DNA of 56,998 nt from an uncultured Acidimicrobiales bacterium (GTDB taxonomy: Bacteria > Actinomycetota > Acidimicrobiia > Acidimicrobiales > SZUA-35). A program made the translations under genes and the position numbers. Numbering within the stretch: position 1 is the stretch's first letter; each line of letters begins with the position of its first letter. Below, piece by piece: positions 15,346 through 24,855 of this stretch. The DNA is taken from positions 1 through 56,998 of the forward strand of contig CAKZXA010000071.1 in assembly GCA_937922045.1 (NCBI GenBank). Direction: 5' to 3'. The notes under the pieces are model-generated. The model had not been told where the DNA came from. It ran no database searches and worked only from the letters and a program-made list of their open reading frames with translations.

Positions 15346-18273
15346 ATGGCTCGAATTACCTGCGGCCATTGTGGCCTCACCCACGCATCGGTGGCCGAAG
15401 TCCGGGCTTGTTCATCAGACAACGCGCCAACACCGCCATCCGGCCAAGCCCCACCTTCTGATCGACCAACGCCTGATCAACCAACGCCTGATCAGAACAC
15501 TCCCTCAGGTTTACCGGTCTCCGTCGAACAACTCGCCGGGCCCGACTGGCTCGGGCGGTGTCTGCTCATCGAGCCTGATGGCGAGGTCGGTGAGCCCTGG
15601 CATTCCGCACGACGAATCTCGGTCGATGCCCGTGCATCCGGTGACGTAATCGACGAACTTCAACGCATCTGGCAGCTTCGCGAGCGGGTGGTGTTCGAGT
15701 GGACGGGGCAGCTCCCGTCCGCCTGGCCCGCCATCGACACGCCATTCCACGAGCTCGCCCCAGACTACGAAATTCCCGGCGAACGACTGCAGTTCTTTCT
15801 CACTGCTAACACCGTCTGGGCGCTCGACGACCTCCCCGTCTTTGAACCGGTGAGCCTGGCATTGAGCCTGAAGGCCACGCTCAGCGAGAATGCCAGTGAC
15901 ACCAACAACGAGAACAGCAACGAGAACAGCAACGACCGGGCAGATGGCGATGTCGTCCTCAGCGACGGCACGCAAGCCTGGGCCGATGGAGGCCCGCTCG
16001 ATCTCCAACTCCCGGCTCACGCCGGGCCCATCATCCCTCGGGTCCATCTGGTCGCCGGTTCGCTGAGACCAGTCCAGCCTCAACCGACATGCGCGGCCGA
16101 GCTAGCCTCCGACCAGCTCGAGGCGGTTACTCACCGTACGGGGCCAGCCCGCATTCTGGCGCCCGCCGGTTCGGGCAAGACCCGGGTTCTGACCGAACGT
16201 ACCCGCTACCTCGTGAACGACTGCGGCGTGACGCCAGCAGCGGTGACCCTCGTCGCCTACAACCGACGGGCCAAGGATGAGATGAGCGAACGCCTAGGCG
16301 ACGTTGGCCGTCTCGACATTCGCACCCTAAACAGTTTCGCCCTGGCTATCGCTAACGGATCCGGGCCTTTCATCGCTCGAAGAGGTGGAACGGCCACCAC
16401 CATCGACGAGCTGCAAGCGAGAAGGTTGGTGGGTGATCTTGTACCGGGGCGACGGCGGCGCCAACTCACCGATGCCCTCGAACCTTGGATCGATGCCCTG
16501 TCAGCCTGCCGGCTCGGCCTGCGCGACCCCCACGAGGTGGAGTCAGCGTATGGCGGAGACATCACCGGTTTCGTCGACGTGCTTCCGGCCTATCGGGCCG
16601 CCCTGGCCGATCGCAGGCTCTTTGATTTCGACGAACAAATCCTCAGTGCTATCGAACGCCTGCTACGTGAACCCGATGTCCGACGGATGGCCCGCCGGCT
16701 GGCGCCGATGCTTCTCGTCGACGAATTCCAGGACCTCACACCCGCCCATCTTCTCCTTCTCAAGCTGGTTGCAGGGCCGTCGCGCGAGGTGTTCGCGGTC
16801 GGCGATGACGACCAGACGATCTATGGCTACGCCGGAGCATCGCCCCAGTGGTTGGTCGACTTCGATCGCTTTGTCCCCGAGGCAACCGACCATCATCTCA
16901 CCGTCAATTACCGCTGCCCATCCGGCGTCGTCGATGCCGCCGTCTCGCTCCTCTCCTACAACCGCCACCGGGTTCCGAAGAAAATTACCGCTGGCGCTCC
17001 CGAGGCGGACCAGCGGTCGGATGGGTTTTCAGAGCAGCCAATCGTGCTGGAAGGCGACCCGCAGGCATCACTGCTCAACCGCGTCAAGGATCTTGTCGAC
17101 GTCGGCGTCGATCCGGCATCGATCGCTGTGCTTACACGAGTGCATGCTGCCCTGCTACCAGCTGCCGTTCACCTATGGTCGGCAGGCATCCCGGTCGTTC
17201 GGCCTCGCGGCCTCGATCGCCGGGTCCTGGAACGCTCAGGGGTCGCAGCAGCATTGGCCTGGTTGCGTCTTGCCACGGCCCCTGCCCAGCGTCTCGTAGG
17301 CGATGACATTCGCTTGGCACTGCGTCGCCCGCCCCGATCCCTCCACCCGCGTATAACCGATTGGGCCTGTGAGCAGGAATCGCTCCCCCATCTGCGAGCC
17401 TTGGCTCAAAGGCTCAACACCGAGCGGGACGCCGCCACTATCAATGCCTTCGCCGATGATCTCGAACAGGTTCGGACCTTGGCCGAGAGCGGCTCGACCG
17501 TCGACCTTCTTGAGATGATCTACCACGAGATCGGCCTGCTCGGGGCCGCAAGCCAGCTCGACCAATCCCAACGCACTGCCCGGCGGGCCGCCCACGCCGA
17601 CGAGCTTGCCGCATTGGTGGCAATCGCCGATCTTCAACCGGATGCGGCGAGCTTCGAACAGTGGCTCGTCGATCTCCTCGCCACCATGCCGACCGCCACC
17701 GGTGAACCCATCGACGATGCCGGCCCCAGCATCACCCTGGCCACGGTGCACACAACCAAGGGCCTGGAGTGGCCTCATGTCATCGTTCACGATGTGCGAG
17801 ACAATCTCTTTCCTCACCGGCTGGCCGAAGACATCGAAGAAGAGCGGCGAGTCTTTCACGTGGCCTTGACCAGAGCCCGCCACTCCTTGACGCTGACCCT
17901 CTCAGGACCACCGTCACGATTCGTGGCCGAACTCTTGGAACCTCGCGGCGACGAGCCTTGGCCCGAAGTGAGGTCTTCCGGTGCTCCACCGAACAAGGCC
18001 ACCGGGCCAGGCAAGCGACCCGCACCTGGCCGTAGCGAGGCAGCCGATCAAGACGAGGCGACCCGGCGAGAAGGCTTGACCCAGTGGCGCCGAAAACGAG
18101 CCAAAAAGGATGGCGTGCCTGCCTATGTCGTGCTCGACAACAAGACCCTCGACGCAATCGCCGCTCGCGTTCCCGCTGACCTGGCCGGGCTCGGTGCGAT
18201 TAGTGGCATCGGGCCGGTGAAGCTGGACCGCTACGGCGCCGACATTCTCGGCGTGTTGCACAGCTCAGGTTGA
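15346..18273 (+). CDS. UvrD/PcrA-like ATP-dependent helicase with unusual N-terminal domain and C-terminal HRDC
   Basis: This 975-residue superfamily 1A helicase starts 2 nt after the thioesterase remnant stop. Helicase motifs: APAGSGKT (272-279), LLVDEFQDLT (motif II), GDDDQTIYGYAGA (motif III), NYRCP (motif IV), TVHTTKGLEW (motif V) and VALTRAR (motif VI). The C-terminal 70 residues look like an HRDC domain (LDNKTLDAIAARVPADLAGLGAISGIGPVKLDRYG). The first 250 residues are not part of a normal UvrD: a CGHCG zinc-knuckle-like start, a Pro-rich linker with TPDQ repeats, then a possible globular domain (60-180) and an Asn/Glu-rich repeat (ENSNENSN). It is likely a DNA-repair helicase of the actinobacterial UvrD2 type, with an added sensing or targeting domain. 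Confidence 0.88.
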   Translation: MARITCGHCGLTHASVAEVRACSSDNAPTPPSGQAPPSDRPTPDQPTPDQNTPSGLPVSVEQLAGPDWLGRCLLIEPDGEVGEPWHSARRISVDARASGDVIDELQRIWQLRERVVFEWTGQLPSAWPAIDTPFHELAPDYEIPGERLQFFLTANTVWALDDLPVFEPVSLALSLKATLSENASDTNNENSNENSNDRADGDVVLSDGTQAWADGGPLDLQLPAHAGPIIPRVHLVAGSLRPVQPQPTCAAELASDQLEAVTHRTGPARILAPAGSGKTRVLTERTRYLVNDCGVTPAAVTLVAYNRRAKDEMSERLGDVGRLDIRTLNSFALAIANGSGPFIARRGGTATTIDELQARRLVGDLVPGRRRRQLTDALEPWIDALSACRLGLRDPHEVESAYGGDITGFVDVLPAYRAALADRRLFDFDEQILSAIERLLREPDVRRMARRLAPMLLVDEFQDLTPAHLLLLKLVAGPSREVFAVGDDDQTIYGYAGASPQWLVDFDRFVPEATDHHLTVNYRCPSGVVDAAVSLLSYNRHRVPKKITAGAPEADQRSDGFSEQPIVLEGDPQASLLNRVKDLVDVGVDPASIAVLTRVHAALLPAAVHLWSAGIPVVRPRGLDRRVLERSGVAAALAWLRLATAPAQRLVGDDIRLALRRPPRSLHPRITDWACEQESLPHLRALAQRLNTERDAATINAFADDLEQVRTLAESGSTVDLLEMIYHEIGLLGAASQLDQSQRTARRAAHADELAALVAIADLQPDAASFEQWLVDLLATMPTATGEPIDDAGPSITLATVHTTKGLEWPHVIVHDVRDNLFPHRLAEDIEEERRVFHVALTRARHSLTLTLSGPPSRFVAELLEPRGDEPWPEVRSSGAPPNKATGPGKRPAPGRSEAADQDEATRREGLTQWRRKRAKKDGVPAYVVLDNKTLDAIAARVPADLAGLGAISGIGPVKLDRYGADILGVLHSSG
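15463..15492. repeat. 15-bp tandem duplication in the helicase gene
   Basis: Two copies of a 15-bp unit differing at one base encode the TPDQ repeat in the Pro-rich linker. A second, 12-bp perfect duplication lies at 15907-15930 and encodes NENS twice. Confidence 0.85.
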
Positions 18274-18326
18274 CCACCGTTCGAGCTCCTGGCGAGACTG
18301 TCACACCTCGCGGTCATGATGGCAGC

Positions 18327-18587
18327 ATGAGCAGAAGACGTAATCTCAACCCTCCAACTCCGCCAAGCACACGTTCACCAAGCACACGTTCACCGATCGA
18401 TGTAGCTCGGGTTATCGCCACAATCTCCGAAACGCGGGTTGATCGTATCGAACGAGCCATCGAGCTTGGCGTCGACAAAGAAGATTTCGCCTTTGCCTCG
18501 GGATCGGAGCGCGTGCTTTGGGACGAGGTCGTCAACGAATTCGAGGATCGCTTGGCCAAGCACGGGCCGACCTGGCTTGCTGAGTGA
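18327..18587 (+). CDS. Small hypothetical protein
   Basis: An 86-residue protein that I do not recognise. The N-terminal 25 residues are a Pro/Ser/Arg-rich tail with a 5-residue repeat (STRSP twice) caused by a 15-bp perfect tandem duplication at 18363-18392. The rest is a helical acidic domain (VARVIATISETRVDRIERAIELGVDKEDF and LWDEVVNEFEDRLAKHG). It sits between the helicase and fumarase on the same strand. A TTG at 18270 overlaps the helicase stop and would lengthen it; the ATG at 18327 looks better. Confidence 0.6.
   Translation: MSRRRNLNPPTPPSTRSPSTRSPIDVARVIATISETRVDRIERAIELGVDKEDFAFASGSERVLWDEVVNEFEDRLAKHGPTWLAE
18363..18392. repeat. Perfect 15-bp tandem duplication
   Basis: CCAAGCACACGTTCA occurs twice head to tail, in frame within the small gene. 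Confidence 0.9.
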
Positions 18588-18613
18588 CCAGCCATGCGCC
18601 ACATGAATATTGG

Positions 18614-18619
18614 TAGCGT
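18614..18619 (+). promoter_or_regulatory. -10 hexamer for a leaderless start (18626)
   Basis: TAGCGT ends 6 nt before the fumarase ATG. Confidence 0.65.
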
Positions 18620-18625
18620 GAAGCT

Positions 18626-20269
18626 ATGGCTTCGTCTCCCGAGTTTGCATTCACCGACCTCCTGCCCATCGGCGAGGACACAACCTCGTACCGAAAGCTA
18701 ACCGACGAGGGCGTCGACGTTCTCGATCTCGGCGGCCGCCGGTTCCTCAATGTCTCGGCGGATGCGATACGACTGCTCTCGGCAGCAGCGATTCGAGACA
18801 TCTCGCACCTCCTTCGAACAAGCCATCTCCAGCAACTACGTATGATCCTCGACGATCCAGAAGCGTCGGCCAACGACCGTTTTGTGGCAACCGAGTTGCT
18901 GAGCAACGCCAACATCGCATCGGGCTTCGTGCTCCCGGGCTGTCAAGACACGGGCACGGTGATCATCAAGGGTAAGAAAGGCCAGTATGTCCTGACCGAG
19001 GGCAACGACAAAGTCCCACTGGCCCAGGGTGCCTACGAGACGTTCCAGACGTCCAATCTTCGCTACTCCCAGATGGCACCTCTTACCATGTGGGAGGAAA
19101 AGAACACTCGCACCAACCTGCCAGCTGAGATCAAGATCGAGGCGATCGAGGGCGACGAATACAAGTTCATGTTCATGACGAAAGGCGGAGGCTCGGCCAA
19201 CAAGAGCTACCTCTTTCAGGAAACAAAGGCGTTACTTAACCCCCAGAGCCTGCGAGCCTTCCTGAATGAGAAACTCCGCCTGATCGGCACCTCAGCCTGC
19301 CCGCCGTACCACCTCGGTCTCGTCATCGGCGGCACCTCGGCCGAGATGGCGGTCGAGACAGCAAAATTGGCCTCCACCCGCTATCTAGACTCGCTTCCGA
19401 AAGATGGCAGCGAGTCTGGGCATGGCTTCCGGGATCTTGAGTTGGAGGCTGAAGTCCTCAAGCTGACACAGGAATTTGGTATCGGCGCCCAGTTCGGTGG
19501 CAAGTACTTCTGCCACGACGTACGCGTCATCCGCCTGCCCCGTCACGGAGCATCCCTTCCTGTCGGTCTTGCCGTAAGCTGCTCGGCCGATCGCCAGGCC
19601 TTGGCCAAGATCACGGCCGAAGGTGTCTTCCTCGAGCAGCTCGAACGAGACCCAGCCCAGTTCCTGCCCGAGATCACCGATGAGACCTTGTCCGAAGAGG
19701 TCGTTCGGATCGATCTCAACCAGCCGATGGAAGCCATTCGTTCGCAGCTGTCGGCGCTCCCGGTGAAAACCAGAATCTCCCTGACTGGAACTCTCGTTGT
19801 GGGGCGCGACATCGCTCATGCCAAGATCAAGGAACGGCTCGACGCTGGTGAGCCGATGCCGGAATATCTCAAAGACAACCCCATCTACTACGCCGGACCG
19901 GCCAAGACGCCCGAAGGCTACGCCTCCGGATCTTTCGGCCCCACCACTGCGGGACGGATGGATTCCTACATCGAACAGTTCCAGGCCGCTGGCGGCTCGC
20001 TCGTCATGCTGGCCAAAGGTAATCGGTCCCAAGATGTCACCGACGCCTGCAAACGGCATGGTGGTTTCTACCTGGGCAGCATCGGTGGACCGGCAGCCCG
20101 GCTGGCCAAGGACTCAATCCGCCACGTCGAGGTTCTGGAGTATCCCGAGCTCGGTATGGAAGCGATCTGGAAGATCGAGGTCGAAGACTTCCCAGCCTTT
20201 GTCGTCATCGACGACAAGGGCAACGACTTCTACGCCCAGACCTCTCGCCCGGTCGATCTTTCGCTCTAG
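18626..20269 (+). CDS. fum: Fumarate hydratase, class I (iron-sulfur)
   Basis: The 547-residue protein covers both halves of class I fumarase, the N-terminal 4Fe-4S domain and the C-terminal beta domain. The cluster ligands are visible: Cys106 in LPGCQDTGT, Cys225 in GTSACPPYH and Cys319 in AVSCSADR. Their spacing (119 and 94 residues) equals that of the structurally known Leishmania enzyme. KGGGSANKS and [13 protein letters not shown] are substrate-site motifs. It interconverts fumarate and malate in the citric acid cycle. It is oxygen-sensitive, unlike FumC; a nickel superoxide dismutase is encoded 15 kb away. It converges on an SDR gene. Confidence 0.95.
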   Translation: MASSPEFAFTDLLPIGEDTTSYRKLTDEGVDVLDLGGRRFLNVSADAIRLLSAAAIRDISHLLRTSHLQQLRMILDDPEASANDRFVATELLSNANIASGFVLPGCQDTGTVIIKGKKGQYVLTEGNDKVPLAQGAYETFQTSNLRYSQMAPLTMWEEKNTRTNLPAEIKIEAIEGDEYKFMFMTKGGGSANKSYLFQETKALLNPQSLRAFLNEKLRLIGTSACPPYHLGLVIGGTSAEMAVETAKLASTRYLDSLPKDGSESGHGFRDLELEAEVLKLTQEFGIGAQFGGKYFCHDVRVIRLPRHGASLPVGLAVSCSADRQALAKITAEGVFLEQLERDPAQFLPEITDETLSEEVVRIDLNQPMEAIRSQLSALPVKTRISLTGTLVVGRDIAHAKIKERLDAGEPMPEYLKDNPIYYAGPAKTPEGYASGSFGPTTAGRMDSYIEQFQAAGGSLVMLAKGNRSQDVTDACKRHGGFYLGSIGGPAARLAKDSIRHVEVLEYPELGMEAIWKIEVEDFPAFVVIDDKGNDFYAQTSRPVDLSL

Positions 20270-20282
20270 CCAGACCCGGCCT

Positions 20283-21050
20283 CTAGGTGGCGATAGTGAG
20301 GCCGCCGTCGACGACAACGACCTGGCCGGTGGCGTAGCTCATACGCAGGAGCGCAAGAACCGCTTCGGCGCAATCGTCGGCTGTCGCCGAACGAGCCAGA
20401 GGCGCCGCCTTCGCTACCGCGGCGTGTTGGGCGTCCCACGACTCGGTCCATGGTGTAGCCACGAGGCCGGGAGCTACCGCATTGAAGCGGATCGGCCCAT
20501 ACGACTTCGCCAGGAGTGTTGTCATCTGGTTGAGGGCTGCTTTGGCCATCGAGTACGCAATCGAGGAGCCGACGGGGCGCACACCGGCGACCGAGGTAAT
20601 GGTGACAACGTTCGGATCGCTCGACTGACGCAGAAGCGGGATGGCCTGCTTGGTCAGCCACCAGGTTCCGAAGATATTGACGTCAAAGGTTTTGGTGAAG
20701 ATCTCGTCGGTAAGAGCATCGAGGTCGTCGTGTGGAACCACGGTGGTCCAACCAGCGTTGTTGACCAGGATGTCGAGCTGTCCGAACCGCTCCATCGTCG
20801 CATCGAGCAGATGCTTGCCCTGACCTTGGTCTGAGATGTCGGCTTGCACGTAGAGGCTCTCACCAGGGAGTGACTCAGCAACAGCCTGACCGGCCTCAAC
20901 CGACGACGCCGAGTTGACCACCACAGTGGCGCCAAGTTCGGAAAGGCGGTGAGCGGTGGCGGCGCCGATACCGCTCGAAGATCCGGTGACCACAGCCACT
21001 CGTCCATCCAGTTCGGTGCTCTGCGCTACCGCGTCACGTTCTGTCGTCAT
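20283..21050 (-). CDS. SDR-family oxidoreductase
   Basis: The start is set at the ATG at 21050, with AGGAGG 6 nt upstream; this gives 255 residues. TGSSSGIG is the NAD(P)-binding motif, NNAG is present, and the catalytic set is Ser in TSVAGV with YSMAK (Tyr and Lys). The C-terminus VVVDGGL is typical. Asn-Ser after strand 2 (VVNSASS) suggests NADP(H) preference, but only weakly. It follows the M20 peptidase gene by 40 nt on the same strand. Substrate is unknown. Confidence 0.88.
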   Translation of the reverse strand: MTTERDAVAQSTELDGRVAVVTGSSSGIGAATAHRLSELGATVVVNSASSVEAGQAVAESLPGESLYVQADISDQGQGKHLLDATMERFGQLDILVNNAGWTTVVPHDDLDALTDEIFTKTFDVNIFGTWWLTKQAIPLLRQSSDPNVVTITSVAGVRPVGSSIAYSMAKAALNQMTTLLAKSYGPIRFNAVAPGLVATPWTESWDAQHAAVAKAAPLARSATADDCAEAVLALLRMSYATGQVVVVDGGLTIAT

Positions 21051-21089
21051 TGGGACCTCCTGGAGGCGATTCGTGAAGAGGCCCAACCA

Positions 21090-22532
21090 CTAGCGGCGAG
21101 CTCCAGCGTGCAGCACATGGGCGAGGCAACCCGTCAGCTTCTCCGCATAGGCTACGTCAAGGAATTCATTCGGGCCGTGAGCGTTTGATTCTGGCCCAAG
21201 CACGCCGGTGACCACAAACTGGGCTTTGGGAAACTTCTCTCCCAGCATCCCCATAAAGGGAATGGTCCCGCCCTCGCCGAAAAGCTGCATCGAGAGGCCA
21301 AAGGCCTCTACCGAAGCCTCCTCAAGCGCGGTCCGTAACCATGGCTCCAAATCGGGGGCGTTCCACCCGCCGGCAGCTTCAGTACCAGAGATCTCGACCT
21401 GGGCCCCGTAGGGAGGGTCTGCCTCTAAGGTTGCGACCAGTTCAGCGGCCACCGCCTCCGGATCGGCCGAGGGTGGTAGCCGCAGCGAAAGCTTGAGCGA
21501 GGTTCTCGGACGAAGAACGTTTCCGGCCTGAGCCGTAGGCGGCATACCGTCCAGGCCCACATAGGCCAACGACGGCATCCACGTCCGGGCGATGAGCGCC
21601 GCGGCCGGATCGGCAACCACCGGTCCCGCCCCCTCGACGAAGGTGACTTTCTCCACGGGGCGACCGGCCAGGGCAGCCGCCGTTTTGTCTGCCTCTGCGC
21701 GCCGATACGACGGAATCTCCACATTGGCGCTGTCTAGGAGCACCTTGCCGCTCGCAGCATCCTCAAGCCGGTCCATCAGGATACGCATGATGCGAAAGGT
21801 CGAAGGCACGATGCCACCGGCGCCACCCGAATGCAGCCCCTCAGACATGATCTCCACCGAGACGGTCGCGCCCACCAGGCCGCGCAACGAGGTGGTCAAC
21901 CAGAGGGTGTCGTAGGTGGCGCATCCCGAGTCGAGGCACAAGACAAGGCTGACATCCCCGAGGCGATCGAGGAGCGCATCGACGTGGGCCGGAAGGTCAG
22001 GGCTTCCTGACTCCTCGGAGGCTTCGATCAACAGTATGCAGCGGCCGTGGCTTCCACCTGCCTGCTGGAGCGCTTCGATCGCGGTAAGGCTGGCGAAAGC
22101 CGCATAGCCGTCGTCAGCTCCTCCCCGGCCATAGAGCCGGTCCCCAACCCGTACCGGCTTCCAGGGACCAAGGTCGTCTCGCCAACCTTCCATCTCGGGC
22201 TGCTTGTCGACGTGGCCGTAGAGTACGGTCGTCGAGCCGTTCTGAGAAGCTTGCGAGCCGAAAGCATCGATTTCCACCACGATCAATGGCGAGAGGCCAT
22301 CGAGACGTTGGATATCGACGGTCATGCCCTCAACCGGCCGGGACCGAATCCAGTTGAACACCAGCTGAACGGCGGCCTCAAGGTGGCCTGATGCCTGCCA
22401 GTCAGCGTCAAAGGCGGCCGATAGGGCCGGGATCTCGATGTAGCGTTCCAACTCGGGAATGATCTGGTCACTCCATTGGCCGGCAATGAAGCGTTGCGCG
22501 GCCTGGGTGTCGTAGACGCTGCTGTTGCTCAT
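21090..22532 (-). CDS. M20-family metallopeptidase (dipeptidase type)
   Basis: A 480-residue two-zinc peptidase. Ligands: His107 and Asp109 in YGHVDKQP, Asp141 in GRGGADDGY, Glu173/Glu174 in ASEESGS, and a later Asp in CLDSGC and His in AHGPNEFL. The lid/dimerisation domain lies at about 200-370. The motif set is that of PepV/CNDP-like dipeptidases. The ATG overlaps the stop of the upstream lipoprotein gene by 4 nt (ATGA), so translation is coupled. The longer frame from 22550 lies inside the lipoprotein gene and is less likely. Confidence 0.9.
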   Translation of the reverse strand: MSNSSVYDTQAAQRFIAGQWSDQIIPELERYIEIPALSAAFDADWQASGHLEAAVQLVFNWIRSRPVEGMTVDIQRLDGLSPLIVVEIDAFGSQASQNGSTTVLYGHVDKQPEMEGWRDDLGPWKPVRVGDRLYGRGGADDGYAAFASLTAIEALQQAGGSHGRCILLIEASEESGSPDLPAHVDALLDRLGDVSLVLCLDSGCATYDTLWLTTSLRGLVGATVSVEIMSEGLHSGGAGGIVPSTFRIMRILMDRLEDAASGKVLLDSANVEIPSYRRAEADKTAAALAGRPVEKVTFVEGAGPVVADPAAALIARTWMPSLAYVGLDGMPPTAQAGNVLRPRTSLKLSLRLPPSADPEAVAAELVATLEADPPYGAQVEISGTEAAGGWNAPDLEPWLRTALEEASVEAFGLSMQLFGEGGTIPFMGMLGEKFPKAQFVVTGVLGPESNAHGPNEFLDVAYAEKLTGCLAHVLHAGARR

Positions 22533-23017
22533 TCGTTCACCGCTCCGCACGATTCCATTGCCACAAAGAACTTCTCGTAGAACGCATCCGTTATCTCACC
22601 CGACAAAAGAACGTCGATATCAGCATCATCAAGATCCTCGACCAGGGCATCGGCCACGCATGGGGCTTCTTCGGCTTTGAGCCCTGTCGATTCCAGCTCG
22701 GTAGCGATCTGATCTCGTACGTCTCCTTCTAGACCACAAGCGAACATGTCGCGAAACTGCGCTTCCTCAAAGCCGGGCTCCATCGGATCGGACGCCAATT
22801 TGGCTTCGAGATCTTCGAGCGCATAGCGATCGAGAAGCCTGTCGACGACGCACTCGGCTTGTTCGGTGGTGGCATCAGGGTGCGTTTCGGCGAAGCCAAG
22901 CACGGCACCATTGCGATCAAAGCCCTGAGCGCAGCCAGCGAGCGCTGCGGTCAGGGCCAAGAAAATCGACCAGCTCAAAATCTGATTGGAAAGCGTTCGC
23001 TCGTTGGCAGAAAACAC
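22529..23017 (-). CDS. Predicted lipoprotein with two Cys-containing repeats
   Basis: A 162-residue protein with a lipobox (ALAGC, Cys about 29) after a hydrophobic signal. The mature part holds two similar units, each starting at Cys-Val (ECVVDRLLDRYALEDLEAKLAS and PCVADALVEDLDDADIDVLLSG), each ending at a second Cys (FACGLEG, MESCGAVNE). This suggests two disulfide-bridged helical repeats. The overall charge is strongly acidic. GTG 23017 has TAGGAT 6 nt upstream, a leaderless layout. It is translationally coupled to the M20 peptidase downstream. Function is unknown; a surface partner of the peptidase is possible, although the peptidase has no export signal. Confidence 0.7.
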   Translation of the reverse strand: MFSANERTLSNQILSWSIFLALTAALAGCAQGFDRNGAVLGFAETHPDATTEQAECVVDRLLDRYALEDLEAKLASDPMEPGFEEAQFRDMFACGLEGDVRDQIATELESTGLKAEEAPCVADALVEDLDDADIDVLLSGEITDAFYEKFFVAMESCGAVNE

Positions 23018-23023
23018 CCTGTG

Positions 23024-23029
23024 ATCCTA
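23024..23029 (-). promoter_or_regulatory. -10 hexamer for a leaderless start (23017)
   Basis: On the minus strand TAGGAT ends 6 nt before the GTG. Imperfect GGTGATC-containing repeats (about 14-bp period) follow at 23030-23060. Confidence 0.6.
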
Positions 23030-23083
23030 GCTGGGTGATCCCAGCTCGGTGATCTCAGCTAGGGCCCGCGATCCTCGATGGAG

Positions 23084-24619
23084 CTAGTTCACCAACTTCT
23101 CGCGTCCCTCCCAATAAGGGGCACGCAGTTTGAACTTCTGAAGCTTGCCGGTGGCCGTACGGGCCAGCTCATCGCGAAACTCAACCGATGTCGGGCATTT
23201 GTAGTGCGCCATCTTCTCCCGGCAATAGTCGATCAAGCCTTGCTCGGTGAGATCCGAACCCTCGGCGATAACCACCAAGGCCGTCACCGTTTCGCCCCAC
23301 TTCTCGTGAGGAATCCCGATAACGGCTGCCTCGTTCACATCGGGGTGAGAGAAGAGGACGTCTTCAACCTCGATAGACGAGACGTTCTCACCACCGGAGA
23401 TAATCACGTCCTTCTTGCGATCTGTGATCGAGTAGTAGCCCTCGTCGTCGGCGTAGCCGCCGTCACCCGTGTGGAACCAGCCTCCGGCAAGGGCCTCGGA
23501 TGTAGCATCCGGGTTGGCCCAATAGCTCTTCAGAACATGGTTGCCCTGAGCGAGCAGCTCGCCTTCAGCATTGACCGACATCTTGATACCGATGGCGGGA
23601 GCGCCGGCCCGGCCCAGCTTTTTGGCCCGCTCGGTCGGCGTGAGGTCGTCCCACTCCGAACGGCAGCGGCTCATGGTTAGCAGGGGTGACGTTTCGGTCA
23701 GGCCGTAGATTTGAATGAACTCCCAGCCCAGTTCTGTCTCCATCCGCTCGATGATGTCGGTAGGGGGCGGCGCTCCAGCAACAATCATGCGGACTCGGTC
23801 TCGACCCGGAATCTCGCCTTCCCAAGCCTTGGCCGCTTCGAGCACGGCGGCACAAACAGCGGGGGCGCCACACATCAGGGTGACGCCGTGGGCATCAACC
23901 CGGCGCAGAATCTCGGCCCCGTCAACCTTGCGGAGCACGATGTGTTTAACGCCCATTCCGGTAACGGAGTACAGCATGCCCCAACCATCACAGTGAAACA
24001 TCGGCAGGGTATGGAGGTAGACGTCGCGGTCGCTGACCCCGGCCTGCCAACCAAAGGTGACAGCGTTGGTCCATCGGGCCCGGTGTGTTTGTTCAACCCC
24101 TTTAGGGCGAGCCGTCGTACCGGATGTGTAGTTGATTGAACCGGTTGCGTCCTCGTCGGGTGTCCATGGTCTTGGCTCTCCAGCTTGTCCATACCAGATG
24201 GCATCAGACTCGGGTCCCATGATCCACTTGTGTTTGCACTCGATATGACCGAGACTCTCAGCCAACTCCGGGTCGATTAGTAAGGCTTCGGCCCCGCTGT
24301 GCTCAACGATGTAGCTGACCTCGTCGGCGCTCAGACGGAAGTTGATCGGGACGAAGACACGCCCGTTGCCGCTCACACCGAAGAACGAGGTGAGGAGCCG
24401 GGCCGAGTTGTGTGACACCATGGCCACTCGAGCCCCGAAATCCAGGCCAAGGTTGTCCATAGCGACACCCATCTGGCGTCTGATCTCACCGAGCTGACCG
24501 AAGGTGATGTCGGGCAAAGGCGTTGCGACCTGACTGGGCTCGTCGACGATCGCTACCCGGTCGGGGTAGACCGAAACCGCCCGATCCAAGAAATCGTTGA
24601 TTGTTAGTGGGACTTTCAT
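23084..24619 (-). CDS. Acyl-CoA synthetase (AMP-forming)
   Basis: I start it at the ATG at 24619, with GGGAGG 5 nt upstream; the longer frame from 24649 adds only 10 residues. The 511-residue adenylating enzyme has the P-loop YTSGTTARPKG, the ATP motif YGLTET, GWFHTGDGGYADDEGY, the hinge DRKKDVIISGGENVSSIEVE, and the C-terminal Lys in TATGKLQK. This order is that of fatty or aryl acyl-CoA ligases (FadD type). The acid substrate is unknown. With the epoxide hydrolase, thiolase, thioesterase and P450 nearby it fits a strain that degrades lipids or aromatic acids, although they are not in one operon. Confidence 0.92.
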   Translation of the reverse strand: MKVPLTINDFLDRAVSVYPDRVAIVDEPSQVATPLPDITFGQLGEIRRQMGVAMDNLGLDFGARVAMVSHNSARLLTSFFGVSGNGRVFVPINFRLSADEVSYIVEHSGAEALLIDPELAESLGHIECKHKWIMGPESDAIWYGQAGEPRPWTPDEDATGSINYTSGTTARPKGVEQTHRARWTNAVTFGWQAGVSDRDVYLHTLPMFHCDGWGMLYSVTGMGVKHIVLRKVDGAEILRRVDAHGVTLMCGAPAVCAAVLEAAKAWEGEIPGRDRVRMIVAGAPPPTDIIERMETELGWEFIQIYGLTETSPLLTMSRCRSEWDDLTPTERAKKLGRAGAPAIGIKMSVNAEGELLAQGNHVLKSYWANPDATSEALAGGWFHTGDGGYADDEGYYSITDRKKDVIISGGENVSSIEVEDVLFSHPDVNEAAVIGIPHEKWGETVTALVVIAEGSDLTEQGLIDYCREKMAHYKCPTSVEFRDELARTATGKLQKFKLRAPYWEGREKLVN

Positions 24620-24855
24620 AGCGCCTCCCGTTCCTGCGCCACGTCTCAAGCCGACGAGAGCGCTACGTCATATCCTGCTCAACCTATTCGCAGTAACTTC
24701 AAACTAGCGCCTTAAACGTAGTAGGTGTAGAGGCTTCAAATCCAGATCGGGATCAGGGCCGGCCAACCTCGATCCCTACGCCGGTGCTAACCGATGACCA
24801 TTCGAAAGATGCCGTTTGTAGTTAATACGGCCTAGGTGGTGCCGACCACTATGTC
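24620..24855. other. Divergent intergenic region
   Basis: The region is AT-richer than its surroundings, between the synthetase and the NHL-protein gene. It should hold both promoters. I see no gene, hairpin or repeat. Confidence 0.4.

Noticed and set aside
16385-17299. 304-codon frame inside the helicase gene
   Set aside because: It is a frame-shifted copy of the helicase coding region, Ser/Arg-rich, and lacks any motif.
20266-20661. 131-codon minus-strand frame in the SDR gene
   Set aside because: It is an alternative frame of the SDR gene, with an odd Arg/Ser/Gly composition.
24735-24743. TTCAAATCC, like a tRNA T-loop
   Set aside because: The flanking bases cannot form a T stem and no acceptor or anticodon stem fits. 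A similar GGTTCGAAT near 51650 fails for the same reason.
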